Assembly: GCF_011752975.1 (NCBI RefSeq) | Contig: NZ_VWWP01000013.1 | Span: 39,820-103,819, forward strand | Source: Chryseobacterium sp. Tr-659 | Lineage (GTDB): Bacteria; Bacteroidota; Bacteroidia; Flavobacteriales; Weeksellaceae | DNA length: 64,000 nucleotides | Direction of reading: 5' to 3' | Notes under the pieces: generated by a model | Seen by the model: the letters and a program-made list of their open reading frames with translations, nothing else | Database searches by the model: none | What the model was told of the DNA's origin: nothing | Shown: one piece after another, positions 33,801-42,240 of the stretch | How positions within the stretch are numbered: position 1 is the first letter of the stretch | Layout of the letters: every line of letters starts with the position of its first letter | Program-made: the position numbers and the translations under genes

Positions 33801-33894
33801 TAAACAGGTAGGAGGAAACCAGTCTCTGGGAGTTGACTACACGACGTATCCGTCTGCAAAAACTTTCATTTTGGGAGCTACTGTTAAGTTTTAA
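30850..33894 (+). CDS. SusC/RagA family TonB-linked outer membrane protein
   Basis: A 1014-residue outer membrane importer. A signal sequence covers residues 1-28. A carboxypeptidase-regulatory-like domain (ISGNITDQNGSPIEGAKVTV) is at residues 45-115. The SusC signature 'VGYGSQKKSDLTGAVS' follows near residue 127. Then comes the TonB plug with GKIAGVRIVQSSGEPGAG and IRGIGSIRSGSTPLFVVDGV, and a 22-strand barrel. The protein ends with an aromatic residue (VKF), as expected for insertion. It pairs with the SusD protein just downstream to bind and import a glycan or other large nutrient. No glycoside hydrolase or peptidase is adjacent, so the ligand is unknown. A structured leader precedes it. 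Confidence 0.93.
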   Translation: MYHKINFFKFKKLIPIALIFLVAHQADAKGFTSNYPVFSQVNETISGNITDQNGSPIEGAKVTVVETGDTVSTDASGNFSISAGIGQTLTISYEGYGVQTVKISGTSVSVKLEPKKESTSIEEVTLVGYGSQKKSDLTGAVSQLKAENFKEGMNISVDNLMQGKIAGVRIVQSSGEPGAGINVSIRGIGSIRSGSTPLFVVDGVPLSNDAVSATSPNIGLGNAQAKNPLNFLNTSDIESITVLKDASAAAIYGARGSNGVVLVTTKRGRKGEPLFTYDTYLGFSSVIKKLDLLTADQYRAAGVDKLFDHGGNTDWQDEIYRNAVSSNHSVSFSKSTETGNYFASLSHMDQDGIVLNSSFKRTTARLNAEESFFDNKRLKIKLNLTASDIRETGIPNGANAGSDGQVIIHALMANPTRSVYDQNGNFTNFNMPAHYNPLYLLSVYTDKTNTFRVLGNTEATLRILPGLNYKFNLGIDKTMSERNTTMYPNITDRTPGGLYVQANLDSYNVLLEHYLTYDFSLNRHNFSLLGGFSYQKFKNSGTYFGVKNIAKQGVGIPPEINPGSSGEAIVPGAGFAQENELQSYFGRVNYNFDKKYLLTASLRADGSTRFGDNNKYGYFPSVAVGWTISNENFLKDSQLINELKLRGSWGQTGNQEVQNKITKASSSSSPSAGYYLYDNLNLINGVTITRTANPDLKWEVVEQTNIGADFSLWKNKLYGSLEYYNKVTKDPILFITAPPLSPTEKYWVNAPGKIVNKGFEFTLGSEIIKNENFTWNLDVNGATVNNVVKGLPVSEIYSGEVSGPGFSGVTANIYKNGYEAGSFYMYNYLGIDANGKYIYEDRNGDGKIDQNDKKIFEGAIPNFTFGINSYMKYKKFDFAFSLIGQTGGYLLNNTALDLNINSLASDRNVLKTYYDSGASFTNQPQLSSLYLEKSDFIRLNNVRLGYTFDMNQLKFLKSINLYVSAQNLLTITNYSGYDPLVDTNKQVGGNQSLGVDYTTYPSAKTFILGATVKF

Positions 33895-33913
33895 TTTAAA
33901 GTCAAAAGAAATC

Positions 33914-35674
33914 ATGAAATCTAAATTTTTAAATATTAATACAATTGTTTTGTCTATCGCTGCATTATCTTTAGTGGGATGTACCAATCTGGACGAGAAA
34001 GTAATTGATGAGGTATTGGGCTCTGAAAGTACAGATGCAGAAGGTGTTTTGGCAGCAGCATACGGACAGCTTGGTGACGGAACGTTTGTAGACCACGGAA
34101 GTGTATTTGCATTACAGGAATATTCTACCGATGAAGCGATTTTACCTACAAGGGGAAGTGACTGGGGAGATGGTGGAAAATGGAGAGCCATGCACGAATT
34201 TACCTGGGATTCGAACAATGACGTAGTAAAAACAACCTGGAATCAGCTGAATTCCGGGATCACAAAATCTTTATCAGCAATAGCTACTATCAGCAAAAGT
34301 GGTATTGCTAACAAAGCCTTATTCCTGGCAGAAGCAAAAGGACTGCTGGCATTTTATACGTATACAACAATCGACTTATATGGACAGGCTCCTTACAGAG
34401 ATCCCAATAATTTGAATGCTCCAATTGAGATCAGAAAGGCGGATGCCACAATTGACGGACTCATCACTGAAGTGGAAGGCCTTATTCCGAACTTAGCTGA
34501 TATCAAGACTCAGAATACGCATGCAGGAAGGTTTACAAAACAGGCTGCTTATGCATTATTGGCAGATATGTATCTTAACAGAGCTGTTTTAAAGAACAAG
34601 ACAGCAGGAACTTTCAACTTTACAGAACAAGCTGTAAGCGGAGGAGGAAATGATATGGATAAAGTAATCAAGTACTCCGATATGTTGATCAATGCAGGTC
34701 TGTTTAGTTTAGAGTCAAATTATTTCCACAACTTCGATATCAATAATGATACAAGTAAGGAAATGATCTTTACGATTGTTCAGAAGAAAAACTCACTTAG
34801 AAATGCGGATAATGACCTGGCGTATATGTCTATGGAAAGGATCCAGAAGCCATCGCCGGATAACAGAGGAACTAATGCATCTTGTATCACTCCGGAATTT
34901 TATTATTCTTGGAACGGAAATCATGACGATCCGCGTTTCCAGAGAACTTATCAATATGAAGACGGAACATGGTTCAAAAATGATGGAACGGATGTAAGTG
35001 TACCCTCAACAAGTAAAGTGGAAGGTACTGGAAAGCCATGGTTTCACTTCAACAGAGGATTACAGGTGGGGCAGCAGTATGGGCCTAAAATTCTTGCAAA
35101 CGGTAACTTCGATATGACCTCCGACGGAAGGATTAAAGTATATAAATTATTCACCGAAAAAAATACAACTCTCGCAGCCGATTTTACTCCGGAATTAAAT
35201 TTTGATAATCCTTCGGAAGCTGTATTTACACAAGCTCAGATCAACAGAGGAGTTAGAAACTTCAAGTTTGAATTCGATCCGGGCTATGGAAACAACGGAA
35301 CAAGTGGAATGGACGTGCCATTATACAGATTGGGTACGATTTATATGATGAGAGCAGAAGCTTTTTTCAGAAACGGTAATGTTTCAGCGGCATTGGCAGA
35401 TGTTAATAAGCTAAGAACGAGCAGATCTCGTGAGGCTCTTTACAATAATGCTCCCGGAGTTGCAATTGCTTCTTTGGATGCAAATACTTTGTTTAAAGAA
35501 TCAGGGTATGAACTCTATTGGGAAATGTACAGAAGAAAAGCAATGATCAGATTCGGAAAGTTTGATTTGCCGGGAACTGCTAAAGCTGCATCTCAGCCTT
35601 TCAGAAGAATTTTTCCGATTCCTCAGTCAGCCATTGACGCATCAAAAGATTTCACACAAAATCCAGGGTACTAG
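33914..35674 (+). CDS. RagB/SusD family nutrient-binding outer membrane lipoprotein
   Basis: A 586-residue surface lipoprotein that caps the SusC channel. The frame is open from 33833, but that part overlaps susC; the ATG at 33914 starts a lipoprotein signal ending LSLVGC (Cys near residue 18). The N-terminal SusD-like region contains LAAAYGQLGDGTFVDHG. TPR-like helices such as GRFTKQAAYALLADMYLNRA are near residue 220. The C-terminal SusD signature YRLGTIYMMRAEAFFRNGN is near residue 477, followed by YELYWEMYRRKAMIRFGKF. It lies 19 nt after susC and is followed by a terminator, so the operon has two genes. Confidence 0.93.
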   Translation: MKSKFLNINTIVLSIAALSLVGCTNLDEKVIDEVLGSESTDAEGVLAAAYGQLGDGTFVDHGSVFALQEYSTDEAILPTRGSDWGDGGKWRAMHEFTWDSNNDVVKTTWNQLNSGITKSLSAIATISKSGIANKALFLAEAKGLLAFYTYTTIDLYGQAPYRDPNNLNAPIEIRKADATIDGLITEVEGLIPNLADIKTQNTHAGRFTKQAAYALLADMYLNRAVLKNKTAGTFNFTEQAVSGGGNDMDKVIKYSDMLINAGLFSLESNYFHNFDINNDTSKEMIFTIVQKKNSLRNADNDLAYMSMERIQKPSPDNRGTNASCITPEFYYSWNGNHDDPRFQRTYQYEDGTWFKNDGTDVSVPSTSKVEGTGKPWFHFNRGLQVGQQYGPKILANGNFDMTSDGRIKVYKLFTEKNTTLAADFTPELNFDNPSEAVFTQAQINRGVRNFKFEFDPGYGNNGTSGMDVPLYRLGTIYMMRAEAFFRNGNVSAALADVNKLRTSRSREALYNNAPGVAIASLDANTLFKESGYELYWEMYRRKAMIRFGKFDLPGTAKAASQPFRRIFPIPQSAIDASKDFTQNPGY

Positions 35675-35709
35675 TTACTTCATATAAAACAATTTTTGCG
35701 TAAACAAGT

Positions 35710-35738
35710 AGCGAAGAGGTATTCCTCTTCGCTTTTTT
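35710..35738 (+). terminator. Rho-independent terminator of susCD
   Basis: A perfect 10-bp stem (35710-35719 with 35724-35733) has a TATT loop and a run of six T. Confidence 0.9.
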
Positions 35739-35744
35739 ATGGTA

Positions 35745-36299
35745 TTATTCCGCGTTCAGCATTCCCAGTTCTCCGAAATGTTTTTTGAATTTCTGAATTT
35801 TGGGACCTACTACAGCACTGCAGTAAGGTTGTGTAGGGTTCTCATTATAATAGCCCTGATGATATTGCTCTGCAGGCCAGAATCTATCGAATTGAGTTAA
35901 TTCCGTAACATATGTGCCGGCCCATCTTCCGGATTCCTGAGACACTTTAACAGCTTCCTCAGCTTTACTCTTCTCAGCAGCATCTTTATAATAAATAACG
36001 GAACGGTATTGAGTTCCGATATCATTGCCCTGTCTGTTCAGCTGGGTTGGATCGTGAAGGAAGAAAAACACATCCATCAATTGTTCATAAGAAATAATGG
36101 CCGGATCATAAGTGATTTGTACCACTTCTGCATGTCCGGTCTCGCCGGTGCATACCTCCTGATAAGTAGGATTATCTTTATGTCCGCCGGAATATCCTGA
36201 AATGGCCGATTTAACCCCTTTCAGCAAATTGAAACAGCTTTCCACACACCAGAAACATCCGCCACCGAAAGTAATCTGTTCTAAATTATTGTTGTCCAT
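35745..36299 (-). CDS. msrA: Peptide methionine-S-sulfoxide reductase MsrA
   Basis: Reduces the S-form of methionine sulfoxide in proteins. The catalytic motif FGGGCFWCVESCF is at residues 10-22, with the nucleophilic Cys at residue 15. SGYSGGHKDNPTYQEVCTGETGHAEVVQ and HDPTQLNRQGNDIGTQYRS are two conserved blocks of the family; only the first 20 or so residues of each identify it firmly. The length (184) is normal. There is no signal peptide, so it is cytoplasmic. A fused or adjacent msrB is absent. It is convergent with susD. Confidence 0.96.
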   Translation of the reverse strand: MDNNNLEQITFGGGCFWCVESCFNLLKGVKSAISGYSGGHKDNPTYQEVCTGETGHAEVVQITYDPAIISYEQLMDVFFFLHDPTQLNRQGNDIGTQYRSVIYYKDAAEKSKAEEAVKVSQESGRWAGTYVTELTQFDRFWPAEQYHQGYYNENPTQPYCSAVVGPKIQKFKKHFGELGMLNAE

Positions 36300-36421
36300 T
36301 TTTGGTAATTATATTGTTTTATTTCCCTTTTTCTGTCCAGAAAAAACTTATCAAAAGTAGGAAAAAGTTTTTCATTTAAACATCATTTTACGTTTTAAAC
36401 TCGAATTACAATTATAGATGT

Positions 36422-36526
36422 GACAAATGCCTTTTAAAAGAGAATAACACAAATGTTTTCACAAATCAGCACAAGAGAATACAACTAATGATCTGTAAAA
36501 ACCTATGCAATCTGTGGTAAAAAAGA
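36422..36526. repeat. Degenerate word repeat in the msrA/ROK spacer
   Basis: The 277-bp spacer contains GACAAAT (36422), CACAAAT (36448), CACAAAT (36460) and CACAAGA (36470), then ATCTGT twice (36491 and 36510). It resembles the word-based spacers of the division cluster, but the words are not in one register. No gene is seen here. Confidence 0.4.
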
Positions 36527-36527
36527 A

Positions 36528-36553
36528 AAAGCACCCTGAAATAAGGATGCTTT
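36528..36553 (-). terminator. Hairpin terminator of the ROK kinase gene
   Basis: AAAGCACCCT and AGGATGCTTT (36529-36538 with 36544-36553) pair with one mismatch. The A-rich plus-strand flank gives a U-tract on the minus transcript. Confidence 0.6.
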
Positions 36554-36576
36554 ATATTATTTACAATAGCTTTCAA

Positions 36577-37545
36577 TTATTTTTCCCAAACCAAAGCACT
36601 TGCACCCAGGATGGCGGCATCTGCCTCGTCCAGTTCACTGAATACGAGTTTTACTTTATTTCTGAAGATAGGAAGAAGGTTTCTTTCCATGTGAAGTTTA
36701 GCCGGTTTTAAGATGAAGTCTCCTGCTTTGATTACTCCTCCGAATAGAAGAATAGCTTCCGGTGAAGAGAACATTACAAAATTAGCTAATGCTTCACCCA
36801 GTTTTTGTCCCGTATATCTGAAAACCTCAATAGCAATCGGGTCTCCTTTTATAGCACATTCATGCACTGTTTTAGAATTGACCTCATCTTCCGGATACTG
36901 GTTCAGCATAGATTCAGGAAATTCGGCTCTCATTTTCTTTGCAGTAATCGTAATTCCGGTTGCAGAGGCGTAAGCTTCAAGACTTCCTTCAGATCCTGTG
37001 CTCCAGTGTTTTCTTCCGCCTGGTTTTACAATGGTGTGTCCCAGTTCTCCTGCAAAGCCGTCATGTCCGTAGATTAAGTTTCCGTTAGCGATAATTCCAC
37101 TGCCTACCCCTGTTCCTAAAGTGATCATGATGAAATCTTTCATTCCTCTCGCTGCTCCGAAGAGCATTTCTCCCAAAGCTGCCGCATTTGCATCATTGGT
37201 TACAGTACAAGGAAGGCCGAATTTTGCTGTCATCAGCTCTGCAAAAGGGATTACTCCTTTCCAAGGAAGGTTAGGAGCCAGCTCTATAGTTCCTTTATAA
37301 TAGTTTGCGTTGGGTGCCCCTACACCAATTCCATCAAAATGCTTTTCAGCACCATGTTTTTCCATTAACGGATAAACACTTTCATATAAAGCATCTATAA
37401 AATCCTCAACTTTATCATAAGCATCGGTTTTAAGGTTTCCTTTATCCAGAACCTCTCCACGGTGGTTTACAATTCCGAACTTCGTATTGGTTCCGCCGAT
37501 GTCAACTCCAAGGGCAACTTGTTTTGATAAATCTATTAATGACAT
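36577..37545 (-). CDS. ROK family sugar kinase without the zinc-binding cysteines
   Basis: A 322-residue ROK (repressor, ORF, kinase) protein that is probably a glucokinase-like kinase. The phosphate 1 loop is GVDIGGTNTKFGIV near residue 14. The catalytic Asp is in VTNDANAAALGEMLFG near residue 115, and GTGVGSGIIANG follows near residue 143. The His of the usual zinc site remains in GELGHTIVKPGG. The CxCGxxGCxE part is replaced by KHWSTGSEGSLEAY, with no cysteine. Most classic ROK proteins need this zinc motif, so the site must be organised differently. There is no HTH domain, so it is not a repressor. It starts 79 nt downstream of the iron operon end and carries its own terminator. Confidence 0.88.
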   Translation of the reverse strand: MSLIDLSKQVALGVDIGGTNTKFGIVNHRGEVLDKGNLKTDAYDKVEDFIDALYESVYPLMEKHGAEKHFDGIGVGAPNANYYKGTIELAPNLPWKGVIPFAELMTAKFGLPCTVTNDANAAALGEMLFGAARGMKDFIMITLGTGVGSGIIANGNLIYGHDGFAGELGHTIVKPGGRKHWSTGSEGSLEAYASATGITITAKKMRAEFPESMLNQYPEDEVNSKTVHECAIKGDPIAIEVFRYTGQKLGEALANFVMFSSPEAILLFGGVIKAGDFILKPAKLHMERNLLPIFRNKVKLVFSELDEADAAILGASALVWEK

Positions 37546-37624
37546 TTCTATTATTAAATTCTAAGGGCTAAAATTATAAAAAAGATTGTATTAATAGATT
37601 ATTAACTGAGTTTTATTTAATATG

Positions 37625-38836
37625 TTAAGCTGTTTTTACTGTTTTTTTCTTCTTCCTTCCCCACCAGATCATAAATCCGGTAACCGGAAGAGAAGCACAG
37701 ATAAGACTTACAATAAATGCAATAATCTTGGTGGGAAGTCCTAAAATAGCACCTACGTGAATATCATAATTGGCACTCACCACCTTTTCCCCAAAATTTT
37801 TATCCTTAGGATCACGAGTATGAAGAAGCTCTCCTGAGTTTTCATCAAAAATAAGGCTGCTGCTTTTGTGGTAAGAATATGAAAGGTGTTTTACATACAC
37901 TTCAAAGTTCGGATGTTCGTGATCATCCATATGTTCATGCCCCAGATCAATGGCAAAACCGTAAGAGTCCGGATATTTTTGTTTTACTGTATTGATGATC
38001 TTGTCCAGTGTTCCTTCTGTTCTCAGCTCAATAGGAGCTTTTGTTTTGATGTGGGAGAAATCCGGATATTTTGTTTCTCCACCTGAAAAGATTACATAAA
38101 TCATTGCCTGTACAACGAAGAAAGCATAAAATAATCCTGTAATAGAGAATATCAATGCAAAGATAGAAGCATAAAAACCCAGCACATTGTGAAGATCATA
38201 GTTCTTTCTTTTCCAGCTTTTAATATTTTTCCATTTGAAACCGAAACGCTGTTTTCTTGCGGCTTTATTTTTAGGCCACCATAAAACAATTCCTGTTATC
38301 AGCATGATCACAAATATAATGACCGGTATTCCTACTACATAGGTCCCCCAATCCTGTTTCAGAAGGAAGCTCCAGTGTATCATTTTTACAATATTAAAGA
38401 AGCCGTTTTTTTCATCATAAACTCTTAATACTTTTCCTGTATAAGGATTTACATAGGCTTGCTTATAGATAGGAAATTCATCAAAATAATTCCAGCCTTT
38501 TGTATTGTGTTCATACCAGAAGAACATGTATGACATCTTTTTGTCAATAGGAATGTTGACCCAATGGATAGGATATTTTTCCTTCACTTGTGCTGCTACA
38601 GTTTTTTCCATAATTCTGATGGGAAGAACCTGCTTTTGCTCGATATTCTGTTCATGATGATACATAACATCTTTTCGGGTGATATTTTCTACTTCATCCT
38701 TAAAAACATATAATGCTCCCGTAATGGAAATGATAAAGATCAGAAACCCGATTCCCAGGCCAAACCAAAGGTGTAGTTTGGCAGACCATTTTTTAAAAAA
38801 TCCTGGTTTCTTTTTATGATGGTGATTTTTCTTCAT
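37625..38836 (-). CDS. PepSY-associated TM helix protein, putative ferric-siderophore reductase partner (copy 2)
   Basis: A 403-residue inner membrane protein. It begins with a His/Lys-rich cytoplasmic patch (KKNHHHKKK), then SAKLHLWFGLGIGFLIFIIS, the first helix of the family. Further helices lie near residues 150-175, 215-240 and at the C-terminus. A PepSY segment is in the large periplasmic loop around residues 70-140. Conserved His residues in HLWFGLG, IHWSFLL, DLHNVLGFYAS and YDIHVGAILG could ligate haem, as in PepSY-type siderophore reductases such as FpvG. It is the last gene of a receptor operon, 52 nt after the third receptor, so it may reduce or release imported ferric iron (inference). 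Confidence 0.85.
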   Translation of the reverse strand: MKKNHHHKKKPGFFKKWSAKLHLWFGLGIGFLIFIISITGALYVFKDEVENITRKDVMYHHEQNIEQKQVLPIRIMEKTVAAQVKEKYPIHWVNIPIDKKMSYMFFWYEHNTKGWNYFDEFPIYKQAYVNPYTGKVLRVYDEKNGFFNIVKMIHWSFLLKQDWGTYVVGIPVIIFVIMLITGIVLWWPKNKAARKQRFGFKWKNIKSWKRKNYDLHNVLGFYASIFALIFSITGLFYAFFVVQAMIYVIFSGGETKYPDFSHIKTKAPIELRTEGTLDKIINTVKQKYPDSYGFAIDLGHEHMDDHEHPNFEVYVKHLSYSYHKSSSLIFDENSGELLHTRDPKDKNFGEKVVSANYDIHVGAILGLPTKIIAFIVSLICASLPVTGFMIWWGRKKKKTVKTA

Positions 38837-38888
38837 AAAACAGTAATAACGTTCTGCAAAGATAAACTTTACTTTTTATTTAGATTAA

Positions 38889-41000
38889 TTAAAATTTATA
38901 TTCAATCATGAAGGTTCCTCTCATTCCGAGTGAATTGGTGAAGTCGCTGTCTCTTGCAGACCACCAGGCAATTGAAGGCTGATACAACCTGTTGAAAAGA
39001 TTTTCTATTCCTAAAGATAATTTCCAGTTGTGGTTCACTTCATAACTCGATTTGAAATTAAAGACAGTATAATCCGGAACATATCCTTCACCATATACGT
39101 ATAATCCTTTTGCATTAGGTTCAAATCTGTTTTGCTGGAAAGAATGTAACATGTCAATACCTATAGATAACGCAGGAATTGGTCTTCCTTGAATATAGGC
39201 CAGAACTTTAGGAGCAGAAATCCTGCTGTTGTTGATCTTTGTAGAGTAATCACCATCGTCTTTTACAGAAGTGATTCCTTCCATCCAGCTGTAACTTCCG
39301 CCAAACTGAATCCATTTGGAAGGAGTGAAGTGTAAAAACCCTTCTACACCATATACTATTTCAGGAGATCTTTGGATCATCAATGCTCTGTCTGGGCTCT
39401 GTACGAATGAGGCGCCTAATTTAGAAGTACTCACATATGAAGTCAGCTCATAATTAAGCCAGTTGGAAAGCTGTCCTGTGGCTCCCAATTCATAATTGTT
39501 AACAATGATCGGTTTGGTTTCCAGCTGCTGAATGGTTCCCGAAGTTGAGGTTCTCAATATCCTTCCCAATTCATTGATAGAATAGGCTTGTGAAAAGCTT
39601 GTAAATAGGTTGATATAAGGCTCTATATTGTAACGTATACCAATATTTCCAACCAAAGCATTATAGTTTAACTTACCGCCTGCTACTGGAATACTTTTAG
39701 TAAAAGTTCCGTCACTTTTAATAACAGAAAGCGTATTGAAATCATCAACATTAACTTTAATGTTTTCATAACGAAGGCCTCCTTTGATAGTCAGTTTTTT
39801 GAACAGATCAATTTTTGCCAAAACAAAAGGAGCAATATTGGTCATACTCATATTGGGAGTCCAGAAACGGCCGTCTTCGAGTTTTTGTACGGTTTTATCA
39901 TTCAGGATATCGGCTCCGTAGATAATTTCTCCCTGAGAGTTGGCAGTATTCCAAAGTTGTGTATCTAAATTAAATCTTACTCCAGTTTTTTTGGAAAGAA
40001 CATTGGATTGTCCGCCATTGAAAAAAGTATCGCTGTATCCGTAAACGGTTTTAAAATCCTGATAATAGAGATTAATATTCAGTGAAGTTCCGGCAAATAA
40101 ATTTTTATTGTCATAACTTACCCTGATGTTGTGGTTCTTTGGTGTTCCTTGTGGAGTGGTTTCCAGTCCTTTTCCCAGACCTTCTCCAATGGTAGGAGTA
40201 ATACCGTACTTTCCTGTTTTTAATCCTAAATTCAGGTTTGATCTTGAAGAATATCCAATGTAAGAGGCTTCAATTCTCTGGTTTTCGTTGATATCATACC
40301 CCAGTTTCAGCATTCCGTTATAGTTGTCCATCTTTGCTGTGCTGTAAGTAGGGCTCAGCATAACACCATCACCATCTTTCATATACCCTGTTCTTTCATA
40401 AGCTAATGAAAGGGTATAGTCAAATTTCTTAATCTTTCCGGATAAAAGCTGGCTTGCCCTTACCCCTAAAGTCCCGCCATAAGGCTGTCCGGTAAGACCT
40501 ATCTGTGAAATTCCGGAGATGTTCTTATCTGTTTTATTTCTTTTTGTAATATAATTGATGATACCCCCGTCGGCTCCGTTTCCGTAGATGGAAGATGCTC
40601 CTTTTATTACTTCAATTCTTTCAATTGCCGAGGGGTCAATTACTCTTAAATCTCTTGCTCCGTTACGAAGTGGAGTAGACTGTGGGATTCCGTCAATCAA
40701 AACCAAAACCTGTCTTCCTCTTAAAGTTTGGCCCGTATTGGAGGTCTGCCCCGAATTCGTTCCTAAACTGGGAACGGTATATTGCAGAATGCTGGTAATA
40801 TCTGAATTGACAGTAAGCTGAGACTGAATTTGTTTTTCTGCTACAACCGTAATGGAACTGGGAACCTCTTTTATATTTTCCTTTTTTCTTGAAGCAGTCA
40901 TCACCACTTCTTCAACATTTTTGGTCTGTAAACTATCTTTAACCTGTGCGAAAATGGTAGTAGTTCCCAGACAGGCAGCCGATAAAAGTGCTTTTTTCAT
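38889..41000 (-). CDS. TonB-dependent receptor, IutA/siderophore type
   Basis: An outer membrane receptor of 703 residues. The frame opens at a GTG at 41036, but the ATG at 41000 starts the signal peptide (ending TTTIFAQ), so it is chosen. The TonB-box-like region is NVEEVVMTASRKKENIKEVP. The plug contains LRGRQVLVLIDGIPQSTPL and IERIEVIKGASSIYGNGADG. A 22-strand barrel follows and ends with Phe (MIEYKF). Its start overlaps the stop of the upstream PepSY gene in the form TAATG, so translation is coupled. Context suggests a ferric siderophore ligand. Confidence 0.9.
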   Translation of the reverse strand: MKKALLSAACLGTTTIFAQVKDSLQTKNVEEVVMTASRKKENIKEVPSSITVVAEKQIQSQLTVNSDITSILQYTVPSLGTNSGQTSNTGQTLRGRQVLVLIDGIPQSTPLRNGARDLRVIDPSAIERIEVIKGASSIYGNGADGGIINYITKRNKTDKNISGISQIGLTGQPYGGTLGVRASQLLSGKIKKFDYTLSLAYERTGYMKDGDGVMLSPTYSTAKMDNYNGMLKLGYDINENQRIEASYIGYSSRSNLNLGLKTGKYGITPTIGEGLGKGLETTPQGTPKNHNIRVSYDNKNLFAGTSLNINLYYQDFKTVYGYSDTFFNGGQSNVLSKKTGVRFNLDTQLWNTANSQGEIIYGADILNDKTVQKLEDGRFWTPNMSMTNIAPFVLAKIDLFKKLTIKGGLRYENIKVNVDDFNTLSVIKSDGTFTKSIPVAGGKLNYNALVGNIGIRYNIEPYINLFTSFSQAYSINELGRILRTSTSGTIQQLETKPIIVNNYELGATGQLSNWLNYELTSYVSTSKLGASFVQSPDRALMIQRSPEIVYGVEGFLHFTPSKWIQFGGSYSWMEGITSVKDDGDYSTKINNSRISAPKVLAYIQGRPIPALSIGIDMLHSFQQNRFEPNAKGLYVYGEGYVPDYTVFNFKSSYEVNHNWKLSLGIENLFNRLYQPSIAWWSARDSDFTNSLGMRGTFMIEYKF

Positions 41001-42202
41001 TATATTTTTTTTCCTTGTTTCTTTCTTTTTCCCCACCAGATCAGAAATCCGGTTACGGGAAGTGAGGTGCAGATAAGACCGGTTATAAACCAGATGATCT
41101 TTCCAAACAGTCCAAAATAAGAACCTGTATGGATATCATAATTGGCGTTGGCATATTTTTCTGCGTTGTTAAGCTGTTGATGAGGTTTATTGGCTAGTAG
41201 TTTTCCAGAGTATTTATCAAAGGTCAGTAGATTTCTTTCGCTGAATCTTCCATCTTGCCCATAAATGGTTACCGGAAGGTTTTTAAGATCTTTTCCTTTT
41301 TTGTTCTTTCCATTTAAAGAAATTCTAAAGCTGGATGATCCGGCATATAATTTTTGAGTCTGTAATGCAGCGATATCCAAAACGTCCTCATTTTTTACCG
41401 TTAATGAATCCGGGGACTTGATCTCTTTCTCCTTTGGAAGGTCTATTGATCCGGACAAAGCAAGATTGAACGTGTTTTTAACGTACGGATAAGCAAAATA
41501 AATTCCGGTAACGCTTAACAGCAAAGCGATGAATGATGCATAAAATCCTAAGATATTATGAAGATCATAGTTTTTACGCTTCCACGTTTTTACGTTTTCC
41601 CAACTGAACCAGAAGCGTCCTTTCCTTGCGTTTTTATTTTTCGGCCACCAAATAATGATCCCGGTAATCAGCATGAATATGAAAAGTACGGTAGGAATTC
41701 CCACTACGTATTTCCCCCAGTCCGAATTCAGAAGAAGTCCCCAGTGAATATATTTTAAGATGTTGAAGAAATCATATTTTTCGTTGTAAACGGCAATGAT
41801 CTCACCGGTATATTGATTAACATATACCTGTTTGTTGATGAGCACTTCCTGAAAATAATTCCAGCCTTTTTTATTTTTTTCATAGTATAAAAAACGGTAA
41901 GATTTATTCTTGTCTAAAGGAATTTCAACTGAACTTAGCGGGTAATTTTCATTCAGCTCCAGTGTCACTTTTTCACGAAGCAGATTGATGGATAAAGGTG
42001 TTTTATCCGTATCTTCTTTTTTTACATAAATTACCTCCTTACGAAGGCTGGCCTGTACTTCTTCCCTAAAAACATATAAAGTCCCCGTAAGAGAGACTAT
42101 GAAAACAATGAGACCAACAGACAAACCAAACCACAAATGCAGCTTGGCAGACCATTTCTTTATGGGTGAAACTTTCTTTTTATGATGATGCTTTTTCTTC
42201 AT
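41000..42202 (-). CDS. PepSY-associated TM helix protein, putative ferric-siderophore reductase partner (copy 1)
   Basis: A 400-residue paralogue of the protein at 37625-38836, with the same layout: a His/Lys-rich start (KKKHHHKKK), SAKLHLWFGLSVGLIVFIVS, a periplasmic PepSY loop, and four hydrophobic segments. Conserved His positions recur in HLWFGLS, IHWGLLL, DLHNILGFYAS and YDIHTGSYFG. The C-terminal helix ends CTSLPVTGFLIWWGKRKKQG. It lies between two receptors, 38 nt after one and overlapping the next by 1 nt. The duplication suggests that each receptor is matched with its own membrane partner. Confidence 0.85.
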   Translation of the reverse strand: MKKKHHHKKKVSPIKKWSAKLHLWFGLSVGLIVFIVSLTGTLYVFREEVQASLRKEVIYVKKEDTDKTPLSINLLREKVTLELNENYPLSSVEIPLDKNKSYRFLYYEKNKKGWNYFQEVLINKQVYVNQYTGEIIAVYNEKYDFFNILKYIHWGLLLNSDWGKYVVGIPTVLFIFMLITGIIIWWPKNKNARKGRFWFSWENVKTWKRKNYDLHNILGFYASFIALLLSVTGIYFAYPYVKNTFNLALSGSIDLPKEKEIKSPDSLTVKNEDVLDIAALQTQKLYAGSSSFRISLNGKNKKGKDLKNLPVTIYGQDGRFSERNLLTFDKYSGKLLANKPHQQLNNAEKYANANYDIHTGSYFGLFGKIIWFITGLICTSLPVTGFLIWWGKRKKQGKKI

Positions 42203-42240
42203 AGCAAAAAGTTAACCCTTCGCAGGGCTAACCTTTATTT

